Part shown: piece by piece, positions 39,753-48,945 of the stretch
Position numbering within the stretch: position 1 is the stretch's first letter
How the letters are laid out: each line of letters starts with the position of its first letter
Origin: Bdellovibrionales bacterium
Lineage (GTDB): Bacteria > Bdellovibrionota > UBA1018 > CAIMNF01
Assembly: GCA_018266375.1 (NCBI GenBank)
Contig: JAFEAO010000003.1
Span: forward strand, 313,578-377,577
DNA: 64,000 nucleotides
Direction: 5' to 3'
The notes under the pieces: generated by a model
Told to the model about the DNA's origin: nothing
Database searches by the model: none
Seen by the model: the letters and a program-made list of their open reading frames with translations, nothing else
Program-made: the position numbers and the translations under genes

Positions 39753-40733
39753 TTATTGGTTTTCCGCGCGGACGGTATTTTCGAGGCGCCCGAGTGAGTC
39801 CACTTCGAGAGCAAACGTATCGCCCGGCTTGATCCAGACCGGATTTTCTTTGAGCGAGGTCAGATTCAATTCCATGTAGCAGCCGGTGCCGACGGTTCCG
39901 GACCCGATGACTTCGCCCGGTCTTAGTGTGACGCCGTAAGAAGCGCGCTCGATGATTTGGCCGAAGCTCCAGTTCATGTCTTTCATGTTTCCGTCGCTGA
40001 CTTGCTTGCCGTTGTGGAACGCTTTCATACGCAAGTTATATCGCTCGCCATTCGGCCCTCCGATCTTTTGCGAAGCCAACGAATCGCGAGTCACGAGGTA
40101 AGGTCCGAGGCTCGTCGCGAAGTCTTTGCCTTTGGCGGGTCCGAGGTTCAATTTCATTTCTTGAGTTTGCAACTCACGCGCCGACCAATCGTTCATGATC
40201 ATGTAACCAAAAATGTACTCGTCTGCTTTGTTGGCTGGGATGTTGCGGCCCTCTTTGCCGATGACGATCGCGACTTCGAGTTCGAAGTCGAGGCGCTCGA
40301 GCGCTTTCGGCATGACGTAGATTTCGCCGGGTCCGGTGATCGCCAGGTGGTTTGTAAAATAAAATACCGGAAAGTGATCGAACTCTTCGATCATCGGTAC
40401 GCCACGGCCGCGGCGTGCGGACTCAACGTGCTGGCGGAATGCATACCCGTCGCGGCAAGAAACCGGATCGGGGATCGGCGAGGCGAGAAGCGTGTCGGAT
40501 TCATTGGTGATCGCTGCGGTCGGTGCTTTTCCGGCGCGCGCGAGTTCGATTTGCGCTGAAGCCCACGGCAAAGTCTTGCTCTGGCTTTGAATAAACTTGA
40601 GCATGCTTTGATACTCGGGTTTCGGTTCGATCGCATAAAAATCTAGAATTTGATTTTGCACGGGCGTCGCTCCTTCGATGAGTGCGCCTACATGGTGAGT
40701 GCGGTCGGATGCGATCAAAGTAACCAGTTTCAT
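39753..40733 (-). CDS. Fumarylacetoacetate hydrolase-family protein
   Basis: A 326-residue FAH-fold protein. Metal ligands are visible in LDFELEVAIVIGKEGRN (two glutamates) and NDWSARELQ, with the typical GPGEIYVMPKALERLDFE and PGEVIGSGTVGTGCYMEL. Pairing with maiA in the same operon makes fumarylacetoacetase (giving fumarate and acetoacetate) the most likely role. Similar proteins hydrolyse other diketo acids. ATG at 40733 is chosen since it starts the conserved MKLVTLI; the upstream 24 codons have no ribosome site. Homogentisate dioxygenase is not in the window. Confidence 0.88.
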   Translation of the reverse strand: MKLVTLIASDRTHHVGALIEGATPVQNQILDFYAIEPKPEYQSMLKFIQSQSKTLPWASAQIELARAGKAPTAAITNESDTLLASPIPDPVSCRDGYAFRQHVESARRGRGVPMIEEFDHFPVFYFTNHLAITGPGEIYVMPKALERLDFELEVAIVIGKEGRNIPANKADEYIFGYMIMNDWSARELQTQEMKLNLGPAKGKDFATSLGPYLVTRDSLASQKIGGPNGERYNLRMKAFHNGKQVSDGNMKDMNWSFGQIIERASYGVTLRPGEVIGSGTVGTGCYMELNLTSLKENPVWIKPGDTFALEVDSLGRLENTVRAENQ

Positions 40734-40824
40734 AGGGTTTGAGAGTAAATAAATTTGCAGCGTCAGTCCAGACCTGTTGTAATGGGGGTGAGTTTTACGA
40801 AACAACTCAGGGGGAACAGCAAGG

Positions 40825-41538
40825 ATGCAACATCAAATTCGCCCATTTTGGGCTACCGTTCTATTTTCCGTAATCGCTACCATTCCACAAACATCACAAG
40901 GTTCGGCCTTGATGCGCGTCGACGAAAACGCCGGCGTCATCCAGTTCGTATCGCAGATGAACTACTTTGGCCGGGCATTGACTGCCGAAAACGCTAAGGC
41001 ATCGACTGACGAGATCAGTCGTTTGTGGAACGAATCCCACGCGGAAGTTGTTTTCCGCGGTCGCAAGTACCGCACGGAGTTCGTGATCACACAAACGTTG
41101 AATCAAGTCGCAAGCGCTTCTCGTTCGAACTGCGCAAACAACTATATCAACGTGATCCCGATGAGTAATCCGGGCGATCGTTCGTATTACGCGTTGTTTG
41201 GCCAAGACGGCACGTTCTACACCAGCGATGAGCTAGGCGCGTCAACGACTGCCGCTCACGAATTCGGCCATGGACTCGGTCTGGATCACAATGACTTCGA
41301 TCAACGCCAAGCGCCGGTTCCAGGCATCATGTTCGCTCGCGGAACTTGGGTTCGCAAAGAGTTCCAATGGGATCCAAACGCTGAAGCCGGCCAAGCAGGC
41401 GGCACCGTGAAGCCTCACTTCCGCCGCGTACGCGCCGAAGACATTCAAGCGCTTCAAATCGGCAACATCCAGCTCAACAGCAAGGGCGAAGGATGCTTGG
41501 GCGGCGCTCACATGAAAACCGGCCGCATCGTGGAGTAA
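40825..41538 (+). CDS. Secreted zinc metalloprotease (metzincin)
   Basis: A 237-residue exported protease. The signal peptide covers about 1-27. The zinc site is HEFGHGLGLDH (His145, Glu146, His149, His155), the extended metzincin form, and the methionine-turn is probably PGIMFARG. Only three cysteines occur. The catalytic domain is compact and there is no evident prodomain or C-terminal adhesin. It resembles small matrixin-like or M10/M12-like bacterial enzymes, but I cannot set the family. Single-gene unit ending in a strong bidirectional terminator. Confidence 0.85.
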   Translation: MQHQIRPFWATVLFSVIATIPQTSQGSALMRVDENAGVIQFVSQMNYFGRALTAENAKASTDEISRLWNESHAEVVFRGRKYRTEFVITQTLNQVASASRSNCANNYINVIPMSNPGDRSYYALFGQDGTFYTSDELGASTTAAHEFGHGLGLDHNDFDQRQAPVPGIMFARGTWVRKEFQWDPNAEAGQAGGTVKPHFRRVRAEDIQALQIGNIQLNSKGEGCLGGAHMKTGRIVE

Positions 41539-41561
41539 TTACTGACAGCGTAAAAAGAAAA

Positions 41562-41595
41562 AAACCCGGAGCCAATAGGCTCCGGGTTTAAATTT
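41562..41595. terminator. Bidirectional intrinsic terminator
   Basis: Perfect 12-bp stem AAACCCGGAGCC (41562-41573) / GGCTCCGGGTTT (41578-41589) with an AATA loop, A-rich on one side and T-rich on the other. It serves the metzincin gene (plus) and the HU-like gene (minus), which converge here. Confidence 0.9.
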
Positions 41596-41633
41596 AACTC
41601 AACAGAGTCAAAGAATTGGTAGTGTAACTACGA

Positions 41634-41993
41634 TTACCAATTTTTCTTGTCTGCGAAAGTTTCTTTCAAAGTCTTAGGGAAAGACCAGCGTGGCTTCTTA
41701 GAAGCTGGACGTGCCTTAACGTCGATAGTTTCGCCGGTGAAAGGGTTAACGCCTTTGCCTGCTTTACGAGCTTTAACTTCACGGCGAACGAGAGCGCCGA
41801 TGACTGGGAAACGAACGCGTTCGCCGCCAGCTGCAAGTTTAGCACCTTTAGTGAAAGCACCTTCGAGAAGTTCTTTCACGTCAGCACGCTTCAACTTGAT
41901 TGAGCCAGACTTGCTGACTTCAGCGATGTTGAGCACGCCTTCGAATACGTCGTTAATGAAAGAATACTTCTTCTTAGCAGATTTCTTAGCCAT
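41634..41993 (-). CDS. HU/IHF-like DNA-binding protein
   Basis: A 119-residue nucleoid-type protein. Residues 30-110 follow the HU fold: RADVKELLEGAFTKGAKLAAGGERVRFPVIGALVRRE, given here as VRFPVIGALVRREVKARKAG, then the arm motif GVNPFTGETIDVKARPASKK and FPKTLKE. It has an extra lysine-rich N-terminus (MAKKSAKKKYSF) and tail compared with 90-residue HU. AAGGAG lies 7 bases before the ATG, an excellent ribosome site, so strong expression is likely. It bends or compacts DNA. Confidence 0.88.
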   Translation of the reverse strand: MAKKSAKKKYSFINDVFEGVLNIAEVSKSGSIKLKRADVKELLEGAFTKGAKLAAGGERVRFPVIGALVRREVKARKAGKGVNPFTGETIDVKARPASKKPRWSFPKTLKETFADKKNW

Positions 41994-42133
41994 TCAATTT
42001 CTCCTTATGAAATTTTTTGAACGTTGATTAAGTGTATGTTTAACAGTTTTAAGGAGTATTTTCTGATCCGGCAAGAGAAAAATATCGAAAAAAGCCTATT
42101 TTTTTGTCAAAATTAAAAAAAGGAAAATCAATC

Positions 42134-42802
42134 TTGAAAATTGACTTACGCAAAAAAATACTGTTGTTCGATTTTGACGGCACGATTGTCGAAACCGAGT
42201 ACCTCGCAAAAGAGGCCATTTTACAGTACTTTGACGAGAATAATCTCTCTTCGAAAGCGAAGATCACTGAGATGTTTTCAGACATGATCGTGGGGCGGAC
42301 TTGGTCGGCTGCAATCGACAATATGATTCAGCACGCAAAAACCCTTGGAATTACCCTGGATTCTAGCGAAAATCTTGCCCGCGAGTTTAAAACGCGATAT
42401 CGCGCGCGGGTTAAAGAGGGCGTACGTCTCATCCCCGGCTTCTTAGATGTTTTACCTAAGATCAAATCGCTGGCCTCGTTTGTAGGCATCGTTACCGGTT
42501 CGGAACACGACGAGGTAGAAGCGATCCTCAAAGTGACTGGCCTCGGCAATGACTTTGATCGAGTCTGGGCTTACGGGGACTATGCGCATAGTAAACCCGA
42601 CCCTTCTCCCTATTTGACGGCAATGAAGGCGATTTCAGCCGATCCTAAGGATGTCTTGGTATTTGAGGATTCTCGTGCGGGAATGGAGTCCGCACATCGC
42701 GCGGGTTTACCTTGGGTGCAAATCGCGCACGAAGCGCATGCGTTCGACCCCGATCCGCGTTCGCTGCTCGTCATTAAAAACTGGCATGATCTTAAGTTTT
42801 AG
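42134..42802 (+). CDS. HAD-superfamily phosphatase, beta-phosphoglucomutase-like
   Basis: A 222-residue HAD hydrolase. Motif I is LLFDFDGTIVETE, motif II IVTGSEHDE, motif III lysine in AHSKPDPSPY, motif IV VLVFEDSRAGMESA. The helical cap (about 20-85) is the PGM/phosphoglycolate phosphatase type. Substrate is probably a small sugar phosphate. The frame opens at a TTG at 42104, but the TTG at 42134 has AAGGA about 10 bases upstream and starts near motif I, so it is preferred. Convergent with the barrel gene, 9 bases apart. Confidence 0.85.
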   Translation: MKIDLRKKILLFDFDGTIVETEYLAKEAILQYFDENNLSSKAKITEMFSDMIVGRTWSAAIDNMIQHAKTLGITLDSSENLAREFKTRYRARVKEGVRLIPGFLDVLPKIKSLASFVGIVTGSEHDEVEAILKVTGLGNDFDRVWAYGDYAHSKPDPSPYLTAMKAISADPKDVLVFEDSRAGMESAHRAGLPWVQIAHEAHAFDPDPRSLLVIKNWHDLKF

Positions 42803-42811
42803 CCGTGCAGA

Positions 42812-43420
42812 CTAACGATAGTGTGGCATCTGTACTTCGGGCTCGGACGTCGTATCCCACGCATATTGAAATCCGACGAACCCGTGGATCGAACGGGTGT
42901 TGTAGAGACCACTCGTTGAAAGCAATCGATTGCCGAGCCCGTGTTGATATCGTCCGTCGATTAAAAACGAAAATGGCCCGGAGATAATCATTCTGGCGCG
43001 CGCGTTCAAGAGAATGCCGAAGTCGGTTGTTTGCAGGCTCGGATCTTTGGACCCGAAGCCGAAGTACACGCCGCCGCCGATGGCGATGTGATCATCGAAC
43101 ATGTATCGGATAATCGCCGGTACGACGGAGATATCGTTTTGTCTGCCGGTCAGCAAGCTCGTGATGTCGGCATTGCGCGTGGAGTTTTCTTTCAACTTGA
43201 AAAATCCGGTTTCGAATTCAAACGGCGTTTCAAAAAGCTGAGCCGCGACTGTTGCGCCGAAGCTAAATCCGGAGTCGCCGGTCCAATGCAAATCCGCTCC
43301 CGTCACGGTTTCGGTGGGAGCCGCGAAATTCCATCCGCCCAAAGCCGAGAAGTCGAGCGCGAAGCTCGAAATGGGCGTAACGGTAAGTAAAAATAAGCTG
43401 AGGATTACCGGGATTCTCAT
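42812..43420 (-). CDS. Putative small outer-membrane beta-barrel protein
   Basis: A 202-residue protein with a signal peptide (MRIPVILSLFLLTVTPISSFA). The mature part alternates hydrophobic and polar residues in 10-12 residue strands rich in Gly, Phe and Tyr (GFSFGATVAAQLFETPFEFE, IAIGGGVYFGFGS, IHGFVGFQYAW), as in eight-strand OmpA/OmpW-like barrels. TATAAA stands 8 bases before the ATG. No partner gene is adjacent. Barrel assignment is by pattern, not by family. Confidence 0.72.
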   Translation of the reverse strand: MRIPVILSLFLLTVTPISSFALDFSALGGWNFAAPTETVTGADLHWTGDSGFSFGATVAAQLFETPFEFETGFFKLKENSTRNADITSLLTGRQNDISVVPAIIRYMFDDHIAIGGGVYFGFGSKDPSLQTTDFGILLNARARMIISGPFSFLIDGRYQHGLGNRLLSTSGLYNTRSIHGFVGFQYAWDTTSEPEVQMPHYR

Positions 43421-43551
43421 CTTTACATTTTATAAGGAGGAGTTCGATCCGTGAAGCGCCAATCGACTGACGTCTGTGTCGGCGGACAAACGAACGCGTT
43501 GCGCGCTGTCCGGGCGTATGTCACACTTCTATAGAGAAGGAGTACAGCAGG

Positions 43552-44592
43552 ATGCTGAATCTCAACAATTCTAAGACCCAAGACTTAAAGACAAATCGTA
43601 TCGAGGAGCTGCTCGGCACCATCACGGACGCGCGCAAGTCGCTCCAAGATTGGCAGGACAAGCGCACAGAAGCGCTGATCCAGCTCGATGCCTTGAGCTA
43701 TGACCTGAGGAAGATTGAAGAAGAGAAGAAGCGTAACGCCGAACTCATCGAAGCATTGAAAAACGAGATCGAAGATCGCGCGAAGGTTTATCAAAGCCAC
43801 GTCGAATCAATCACCGATCAAATGCAGATGCTCAAAGTCGAGAAAGAAGAAGCGGAGATCAAGCTCAACGAAGCGATCGACCGGCTTCAAACCTCTCTCG
43901 ATAACAGCGAGCTCGAGCGCAATCGCTTGACCGAATCGAGCAAAGAACGCGAGAACGAAATCGTGTCGACCTGGGAACGCCGCTTGGCCGAACAGCGTAC
44001 GGATTTCGAGATCAAAATCTCGGACCAATTTAACCGTAACCGCAATCAGGTCGAAGAGCTCAACAACGAGATCAATATTTTGCTCGAGAAGATCGAGATA
44101 TTGAAAGCGCAGAACGCGGAATCTGAAATCCGCGCCGACCGCAACGATCGCGAGTTGTCGGTGATCCGCTCTCAAATGATGAACGTGCTCAAAGTCACCG
44201 AAGGCGAAAAGCTCAGTGACTTCTTTAAGCCGGCAGCGACCATGCCGTCGAATCAAGCTGATGCGACGGGCGGTTACAATGCGACCACAGCTCCACGCTC
44301 GGCTGAAGTTAAAAAATATTACGAAAACCGCAGTCCGAACCCGAATATCGTGACCAATGCCGAAGCGTTAGCTCTTGCGGGCCAGGGCAAGGATCAAAAC
44401 GGTAACGTCGTCATCCAAGGTGGTGCGCAGGAAACGATCGGTTCAAACGCGGTATCGCGCGCGGCTGCGGCGACTTCAAAAGCGGCAAACACCGAGAAGA
44501 CTTCGACCGGCTTCGCCTCTGAGGGCGGCGTGGCGGCTTCGATGAGCGAAGGCAGCACCGTTGAAGACTATTTGAAGCGCCTGGGTTACTAG
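43552..44592 (+). CDS. Long coiled-coil protein
   Basis: A 346-residue protein, nearly all coiled coil from about residue 15 to 215 (heptads such as EELNNEINILLEKIEILKAQ). A low-complexity tail follows (Asn, Ala, Gly, Ser rich) that ends in VEDYLKRLGY, which could be a short docking peptide. No signal or membrane segment, so it is cytoplasmic. GAAGGAG lies 9 bases before the ATG. Such proteins often scaffold cell-pole or cytoskeletal assemblies; that is inference. Family not recognised. Confidence 0.75.
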   Translation: MLNLNNSKTQDLKTNRIEELLGTITDARKSLQDWQDKRTEALIQLDALSYDLRKIEEEKKRNAELIEALKNEIEDRAKVYQSHVESITDQMQMLKVEKEEAEIKLNEAIDRLQTSLDNSELERNRLTESSKERENEIVSTWERRLAEQRTDFEIKISDQFNRNRNQVEELNNEINILLEKIEILKAQNAESEIRADRNDRELSVIRSQMMNVLKVTEGEKLSDFFKPAATMPSNQADATGGYNATTAPRSAEVKKYYENRSPNPNIVTNAEALALAGQGKDQNGNVVIQGGAQETIGSNAVSRAAAATSKAANTEKTSTGFASEGGVAASMSEGSTVEDYLKRLGY

Positions 44593-44625
44593 CTCAGCAA
44601 ACCAATATTTTTATATCGATGTCGA

Positions 44626-44856
44626 TCAGCCGTCTTTGCCGATGGCTTCGACCGGGCAGGCTTCGAGGGCGGCTTGGCAACGGGCGATTTCTTCGGGAGT
44701 CACGGGCTGTTTGTAAACGTAAGAGTAACCGTGCTCGTCGTTACGGGTAAAGTTGTCAGGAGCCTCTGAGCGACAGGCGTCGCAATCAATGCATTGATCG
44801 TCCACGTAGAACTTACCGCCAATGTTATCTGGCCATTTTTTTGACTTATCTGGCAT
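44626..44856 (-). CDS. Ferredoxin, single [4Fe-4S] type
   Basis: A 76-residue electron carrier. Cluster ligands are Cys22, Cys25, Cys28 (CIDCDAC) and Cys67 followed by proline (ALEACPVEAI). An additional Cys60 may form a disulfide or be free. The ATG at 44856 is used since upstream codons add 31 hydrophobic residues not found in ferredoxins. It resembles one-cluster ferredoxins of Bacillus and Desulfovibrio. Divergent from the metallophosphoesterase. Electron partners unknown. Confidence 0.88.
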   Translation of the reverse strand: MPDKSKKWPDNIGGKFYVDDQCIDCDACRSEAPDNFTRNDEHGYSYVYKQPVTPEEIARCQAALEACPVEAIGKDG

Positions 44857-44948
44857 GACGCAGAACGTATCTAAAGCTCGGGCCAAAGTCAAGAGCGAGA
44901 AAACCGCTATCCGGGAGTGCAAAATCCCTATAAAATTTAGATTATTCA

Positions 44949-46070
44949 ATGAACGATAAATACAAAATCGTCATCAGTGATTGTCACCTGTCCGCCGGCC
45001 GGTACTTTAACGGCAAATTCAATCCTCACGAGGACTTCTTCTTCGATCAGGAAATGGTCGAATTTTTTGAGTATTTTTCGACCGGGATCTACGGCGAAGG
45101 GACTCATGGGCCGGTCGACGTCGAGCTCTTTATCAACGGCGACTACCTCGATTTTTTAAACGTTCCGTACTTGGGTGAGTTCGAAGAAGGCATCACCGAA
45201 GAGATCGCGCTCGTTAAGGTGGAAGCCATTTTTGCGGGTCATCCGAAGGTGATGTCGGCGCTCAAAAAGTTCGCGTCGAAGCCCAATAAAAAGATCACCT
45301 ATCTTGTCGGCAACCACGATGCGGAGCTGTTTTTTGAAAAGGTGCGCGAGCGCATCACTCGCGAGTGGGATCCGGACGGCAACTATCCGAGCGAGAAAGT
45401 GCAAGTGATTGCGGATCGTGACCGTGTTCGTTACGATGAGGGTCTCGAGATTCGCCACGGCAATCAGTTTGAAGCGAGTAATATGCTCGATTTCAAAGAG
45501 CCGTTTATCGAGTTTCCCAACGGGACGAAGGTGCTCGATATTCCTTGGGGGAGTATTTACGTCCTCAAAATCATCAACCGCTTGAAGTGGGAACGGGCGA
45601 ACCTCGATAAGATCCGTCCTGTAAAAGTGTTTGCGATTCTTGGAATTGTTTTTGACCCGATTTTTACGCTGAAATTTTTGATGCTCTCGATGTTCTACTT
45701 TTTGAAGACGCGAATTCAGGCTCAGACTAAGGGTGTTTTGGGTTGGCGACACACTTGGAAAATCCTCTCGCAAGAAGGCTCGTTTTTTTTGGACCTGGAA
45801 AAGGAAGCCCGGCAGACCTTGGATGAAGACCCGAGCCTGCACACGATCGTGATGGGGCACACGCATTTGCCGATGCACCGGGTTTACGAAAACGGACGGC
45901 AATATCTGAACTCGGGCACCTGGACAAAAATGGTGTATCTCGATTGGCGCTTTATCGGCGAGCCGTTCAGAAAGACGTTCGTGCTCATCAACTTGCGCGG
46001 TGGCGAAGTCAAAGCCGAGCTCAATCAGTGGTCGGGTGCACGGAACGCGTATTCTCCGTTCCAAGCCTGA
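44949..46070 (+). CDS. Calcineurin-like metallophosphoesterase
   Basis: A 373-residue phosphoesterase. The five family motifs are present: ISDCHLSAG, INGDYLDFLN, LVGNHDAELF, a histidine in IRHGNQFEA and VMGHTHLPMHRV. The order and the extra segment around 190-270 with a hydrophobic stretch (FAILGIVFDPIFTLKFLMLSM, split by polar residues) suggest membrane association. UDP-2,3-diacylglucosamine hydrolase (LpxH) activity is possible but the length is much greater than LpxH (240), so substrate is open. Single gene. Confidence 0.85.
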   Translation: MNDKYKIVISDCHLSAGRYFNGKFNPHEDFFFDQEMVEFFEYFSTGIYGEGTHGPVDVELFINGDYLDFLNVPYLGEFEEGITEEIALVKVEAIFAGHPKVMSALKKFASKPNKKITYLVGNHDAELFFEKVRERITREWDPDGNYPSEKVQVIADRDRVRYDEGLEIRHGNQFEASNMLDFKEPFIEFPNGTKVLDIPWGSIYVLKIINRLKWERANLDKIRPVKVFAILGIVFDPIFTLKFLMLSMFYFLKTRIQAQTKGVLGWRHTWKILSQEGSFFLDLEKEARQTLDEDPSLHTIVMGHTHLPMHRVYENGRQYLNSGTWTKMVYLDWRFIGEPFRKTFVLINLRGGEVKAELNQWSGARNAYSPFQA

Positions 46071-46215
46071 AGTAACGCCATTTTTTTGATCAATTTTACG
46101 CGTTAAGACGGGAATAAGTTGCCGCATTTACATGGCATTTATTTAATAAATTAACATCGACCCTGCGCCGACTTCAGGGATAAAATAGGTGGATAGGGAG
46201 CTCGGCCCGACATCC

Positions 46216-48033
46216 ATGGTTTCCATCAGAATTGTTGAACGTAAACAGACGTTTTTTACGGGGATTTTACTGTCCGTCGCCGTCTTCCTCATCTCGTCGT
46301 GCGCGAAACTCTCAGAAGTCGGAGGTTGCGATCTCGGTACTCCATACGCGACACCTACGGCCGCGACACTCACGACCGGAAGCTGGACGCCGAGCGTGAG
46401 TGGTGCGGGTTCGGGTAACGCCAAGGGCTCGGTCACGGAGACCAAGAGCACGCTCTTTTTTAGCGACAAGCCGATGGTACGGTTCAACGAAGGCTGGGGC
46501 TCGAACGAATTTTTGGTCGATCTCGGGACCTACTCTGGAGGAACATCATTTGGCCCAAACGGATCGATGTCTCTCAATGCCGAAGTCACGAATTATCCGG
46601 CGGAGGGTGGGGCCTATCCCGTTCTTACTTCTTTTTACGTGAATAATGCGAGCACCGGCACGCTTATCCGCGAGTACGTGAACTTGAACGCCACTTGCGG
46701 CTCGCTCGGCATGTACTCGTGCACGAGCGGCTCTTGCGTGGCAAACGGTTGCGCTCCGAGTGGCACGTCGAGCTCGTTCCTCACTCGTACGGACTGGGAC
46801 CAACATCAAATTCCTCCGTTTGGGTACGCAACGACCAACACGTTCCCGCATTGCGATGCGACCGTGAGCGGTTGGAGCACTTGTCCTGCAAGCTTCGGCT
46901 CCCTTCCGGATGGTCACTATTACGCGAAGTATGTTCTTGTCTCCGACTCCAACTGTTCGGTCACGGATAAACTGGTGAACGTGAAGGTCACGAAGATCGT
47001 GAAGCGCGATACCGTAGCCCGCGGACCGGCGTCATCGACAAACGGCGCGATCAACTTAAACATCATTCTCGTCGGCAGCACCAATATCAACGATTCGCAC
47101 ACGCCCAAGGGCGCGCAAAACCTGAGTTTGCTCTATGGCGAGGTCAACTCGCTTCTGAAAGCGGGCGCGGGCGTCGGCATCAACGACATTAAAGTCTTTG
47201 AATGGGCGGATGCAAACGGTGGCTCGCAGTACTCGCAAGTCGCGGTCGACGATCTTGGAACCATGTTCGCCATCGGATCGAAAGGAGTGAGCGCCTTGGA
47301 TCCGACGCTTGAGAGTAACTATATTAACGTCTTCATGGTCAGAGATATCACCAGTTCCGGCGCGGGAACGGTACTCGGCCTCTCGGGTGCGATCCTCGGG
47401 CCTCAAGTCAACGGTACCTACACGAGCGGTCTTGCGTTTTCGACTCACGTGGCGGGTTTTGCGAGTGGTAACCCTTCGATTGCGACTTATAACACGAGCT
47501 GTACGCTCGCGAGCTGCCCGCGCAACTTCCAAGAGAAAGAGTTTTTAGAGATGGGCGCGACGATCGCGCACGAACTTGGCCACTACCTGGGCTTGAACCA
47601 TCCGTCGGAACGCAAGTCGAGCAGTGCCGCTCAACGAAGCGATCAGTTATCGGATACTCCGCTTTGTAAGGATATCTCGGGCCCGTCCTATTATATGGAC
47701 CAGTACGATTGCTATAACGACACGACCAACGTGTTTGCAAGCCAGACTTGTCCTGCGGCTTGCGATGGCAACATCGGTGGCGGTCACACCTATCTGACCG
47801 GGTTCACGAAATCTCAGTACTTCTGCCCGACAATCCCGGGCTGTCAGTTTAACCATTTGATGTGGTACACGACCAAACTTCGTTATCAATGGACTGCGAC
47901 GATGGCCTCACCGGGAGCTACACCGACGCCAATACCTACACCTACACCTACACCCGGTCCTTGGGCCGAAGACGGAAACCAGATTTCGAACCAATCTTCC
48001 GCACTCATTCAGTGGAACCCATACGTGAAATGA
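46216..48033 (+). CDS. Lipoprotein zinc metalloprotease (metzincin-like)
   Basis: A 605-residue surface protease. The signal ends in a lipobox LISSC (Cys29). A beta-rich region with many cysteines (about 30-270) precedes the catalytic domain, whose zinc site is HELGHYLGLNH (His452, Glu453, His456, His462), similar to pappalysin-like M43 enzymes; NHLMWYT may be the methionine turn. A Pro-Thr linker (PTPIPTPTPTPGP) comes near the end. GTG at 46189 is an alternative start. The stop overlaps the HEAT gene start by 4 bases (ATGA), so the two are coupled. Confidence 0.82.
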   Translation: MVSIRIVERKQTFFTGILLSVAVFLISSCAKLSEVGGCDLGTPYATPTAATLTTGSWTPSVSGAGSGNAKGSVTETKSTLFFSDKPMVRFNEGWGSNEFLVDLGTYSGGTSFGPNGSMSLNAEVTNYPAEGGAYPVLTSFYVNNASTGTLIREYVNLNATCGSLGMYSCTSGSCVANGCAPSGTSSSFLTRTDWDQHQIPPFGYATTNTFPHCDATVSGWSTCPASFGSLPDGHYYAKYVLVSDSNCSVTDKLVNVKVTKIVKRDTVARGPASSTNGAINLNIILVGSTNINDSHTPKGAQNLSLLYGEVNSLLKAGAGVGINDIKVFEWADANGGSQYSQVAVDDLGTMFAIGSKGVSALDPTLESNYINVFMVRDITSSGAGTVLGLSGAILGPQVNGTYTSGLAFSTHVAGFASGNPSIATYNTSCTLASCPRNFQEKEFLEMGATIAHELGHYLGLNHPSERKSSSAAQRSDQLSDTPLCKDISGPSYYMDQYDCYNDTTNVFASQTCPAACDGNIGGGHTYLTGFTKSQYFCPTIPGCQFNHLMWYTTKLRYQWTATMASPGATPTPIPTPTPTPGPWAEDGNQISNQSSALIQWNPYVK

Positions 48034-48941
48034 ACTCGCACGGCTTTTCGGCGATTTTGGTCCTGATGCTGCTCGCGCAAATCTTTCCTGCGCAAGCGAT
48101 GACCGAGTCGGAGATACGCGGTGCCGTTCAGGGCCTGATTTCTCAGCGCCATCCCGATCATGTCGAGGATTTTTGGGCGTCGCTCGGCCCGGACGCGCTG
48201 CCGGTTCTCAAAAAAATGTATCGCGAGAGCCAAAGCGTGACCGAGAAATCGTGGATCATGGACGGGCTTTCGCATTACGACGATCCGAGCGTGGGGGAGT
48301 TGCTTGAAAACGACATTACGCGCTCTCAAGACGAAGTCATGCGCAAAAAGATGCTCGCGAGTCTGATTCGCTCTCAAGGCGAAGCGGCGTACGATTTCGC
48401 GCAAAAATATTTGGACGACGAGGATCCGCATGTCCGTCAAGCGGTCGCTCAGGGTCTGAAGCAATACGGCGGCAACAGCCCGCGTGTGCGCAAACGTCTC
48501 GACGACTACATGAAGGGCGAAAAGGAATCGTGGGTGAAGGTCGCGGTCGATAAGACCCAGGCCGTAAGTCACACTCTGAAGCAAGAGCGCAATCCATACC
48601 AGCTCGACAGCGCTTCTCCTGTTCCGTCGCCGACACCGCTCCCTGAGGCATCTTGGACCGGCGAGTGGAAGGGGGCTTGGATCACTCCGACCAAGAACTC
48701 CGCCGCAAACGTGCAACTCACGCTCGTCAACGCCAAGGCCACCGCCGATCAACAAAAGTGGCGAATCGAGCTCAAGCTCCCGAAGGAAAGCAAGCGGGAA
48801 TTGAAAGAAAAAGATCTCAGTATCACGGTATTTCAGAGCGCCCGCGGCCATTGGCTTGAGATTCGCGACAAGAAAAACGACGCGGTCTTTATTGCGTCGA
48901 GATTTTCAAGTGGCGCTTCGACGGCCCCGGCGGTAAAATAG
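48030..48941 (+). CDS. Exported HEAT-repeat protein
   Basis: A 303-residue protein with a signal peptide (about 1-23, ending PAQA). HEAT-like helical repeats fill about 30-180 (DPSVGELLENDI; DDEDPHVRQAVAQGLKQYG). A proline-rich linker (VPSPTPLPE) leads to a beta domain (WTGEWKGAWITP; LEIRDKKNDAVFIASRF). The ATG shares 4 bases with the protease stop codon, while the longer open frame begins inside the protease gene and is not used. HEAT arrays bind protein partners, so it might present or control the protease. This is inference. Confidence 0.75.
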   Translation: MNSHGFSAILVLMLLAQIFPAQAMTESEIRGAVQGLISQRHPDHVEDFWASLGPDALPVLKKMYRESQSVTEKSWIMDGLSHYDDPSVGELLENDITRSQDEVMRKKMLASLIRSQGEAAYDFAQKYLDDEDPHVRQAVAQGLKQYGGNSPRVRKRLDDYMKGEKESWVKVAVDKTQAVSHTLKQERNPYQLDSASPVPSPTPLPEASWTGEWKGAWITPTKNSAANVQLTLVNAKATADQQKWRIELKLPKESKRELKEKDLSITVFQSARGHWLEIRDKKNDAVFIASRFSSGASTAPAVK

Positions 48942-48945
48942 AGCC

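Noticed and set aside
45156-46127. 323-residue minus-strand open frame
   Set aside because: Antisense of the metallophosphoesterase with its five motifs. Composition typical of a shadow frame.
47930-47960. Short tandem repeat ACACCT-like units
   Set aside because: It encodes the PTPTP linker of the protease; a normal low-complexity coding repeat.
47862-48029. Longer start for the HEAT protein
   Set aside because: It would read the Pro-Thr repeat region of the protease in another frame (TYTYTYT) and bury the signal peptide.
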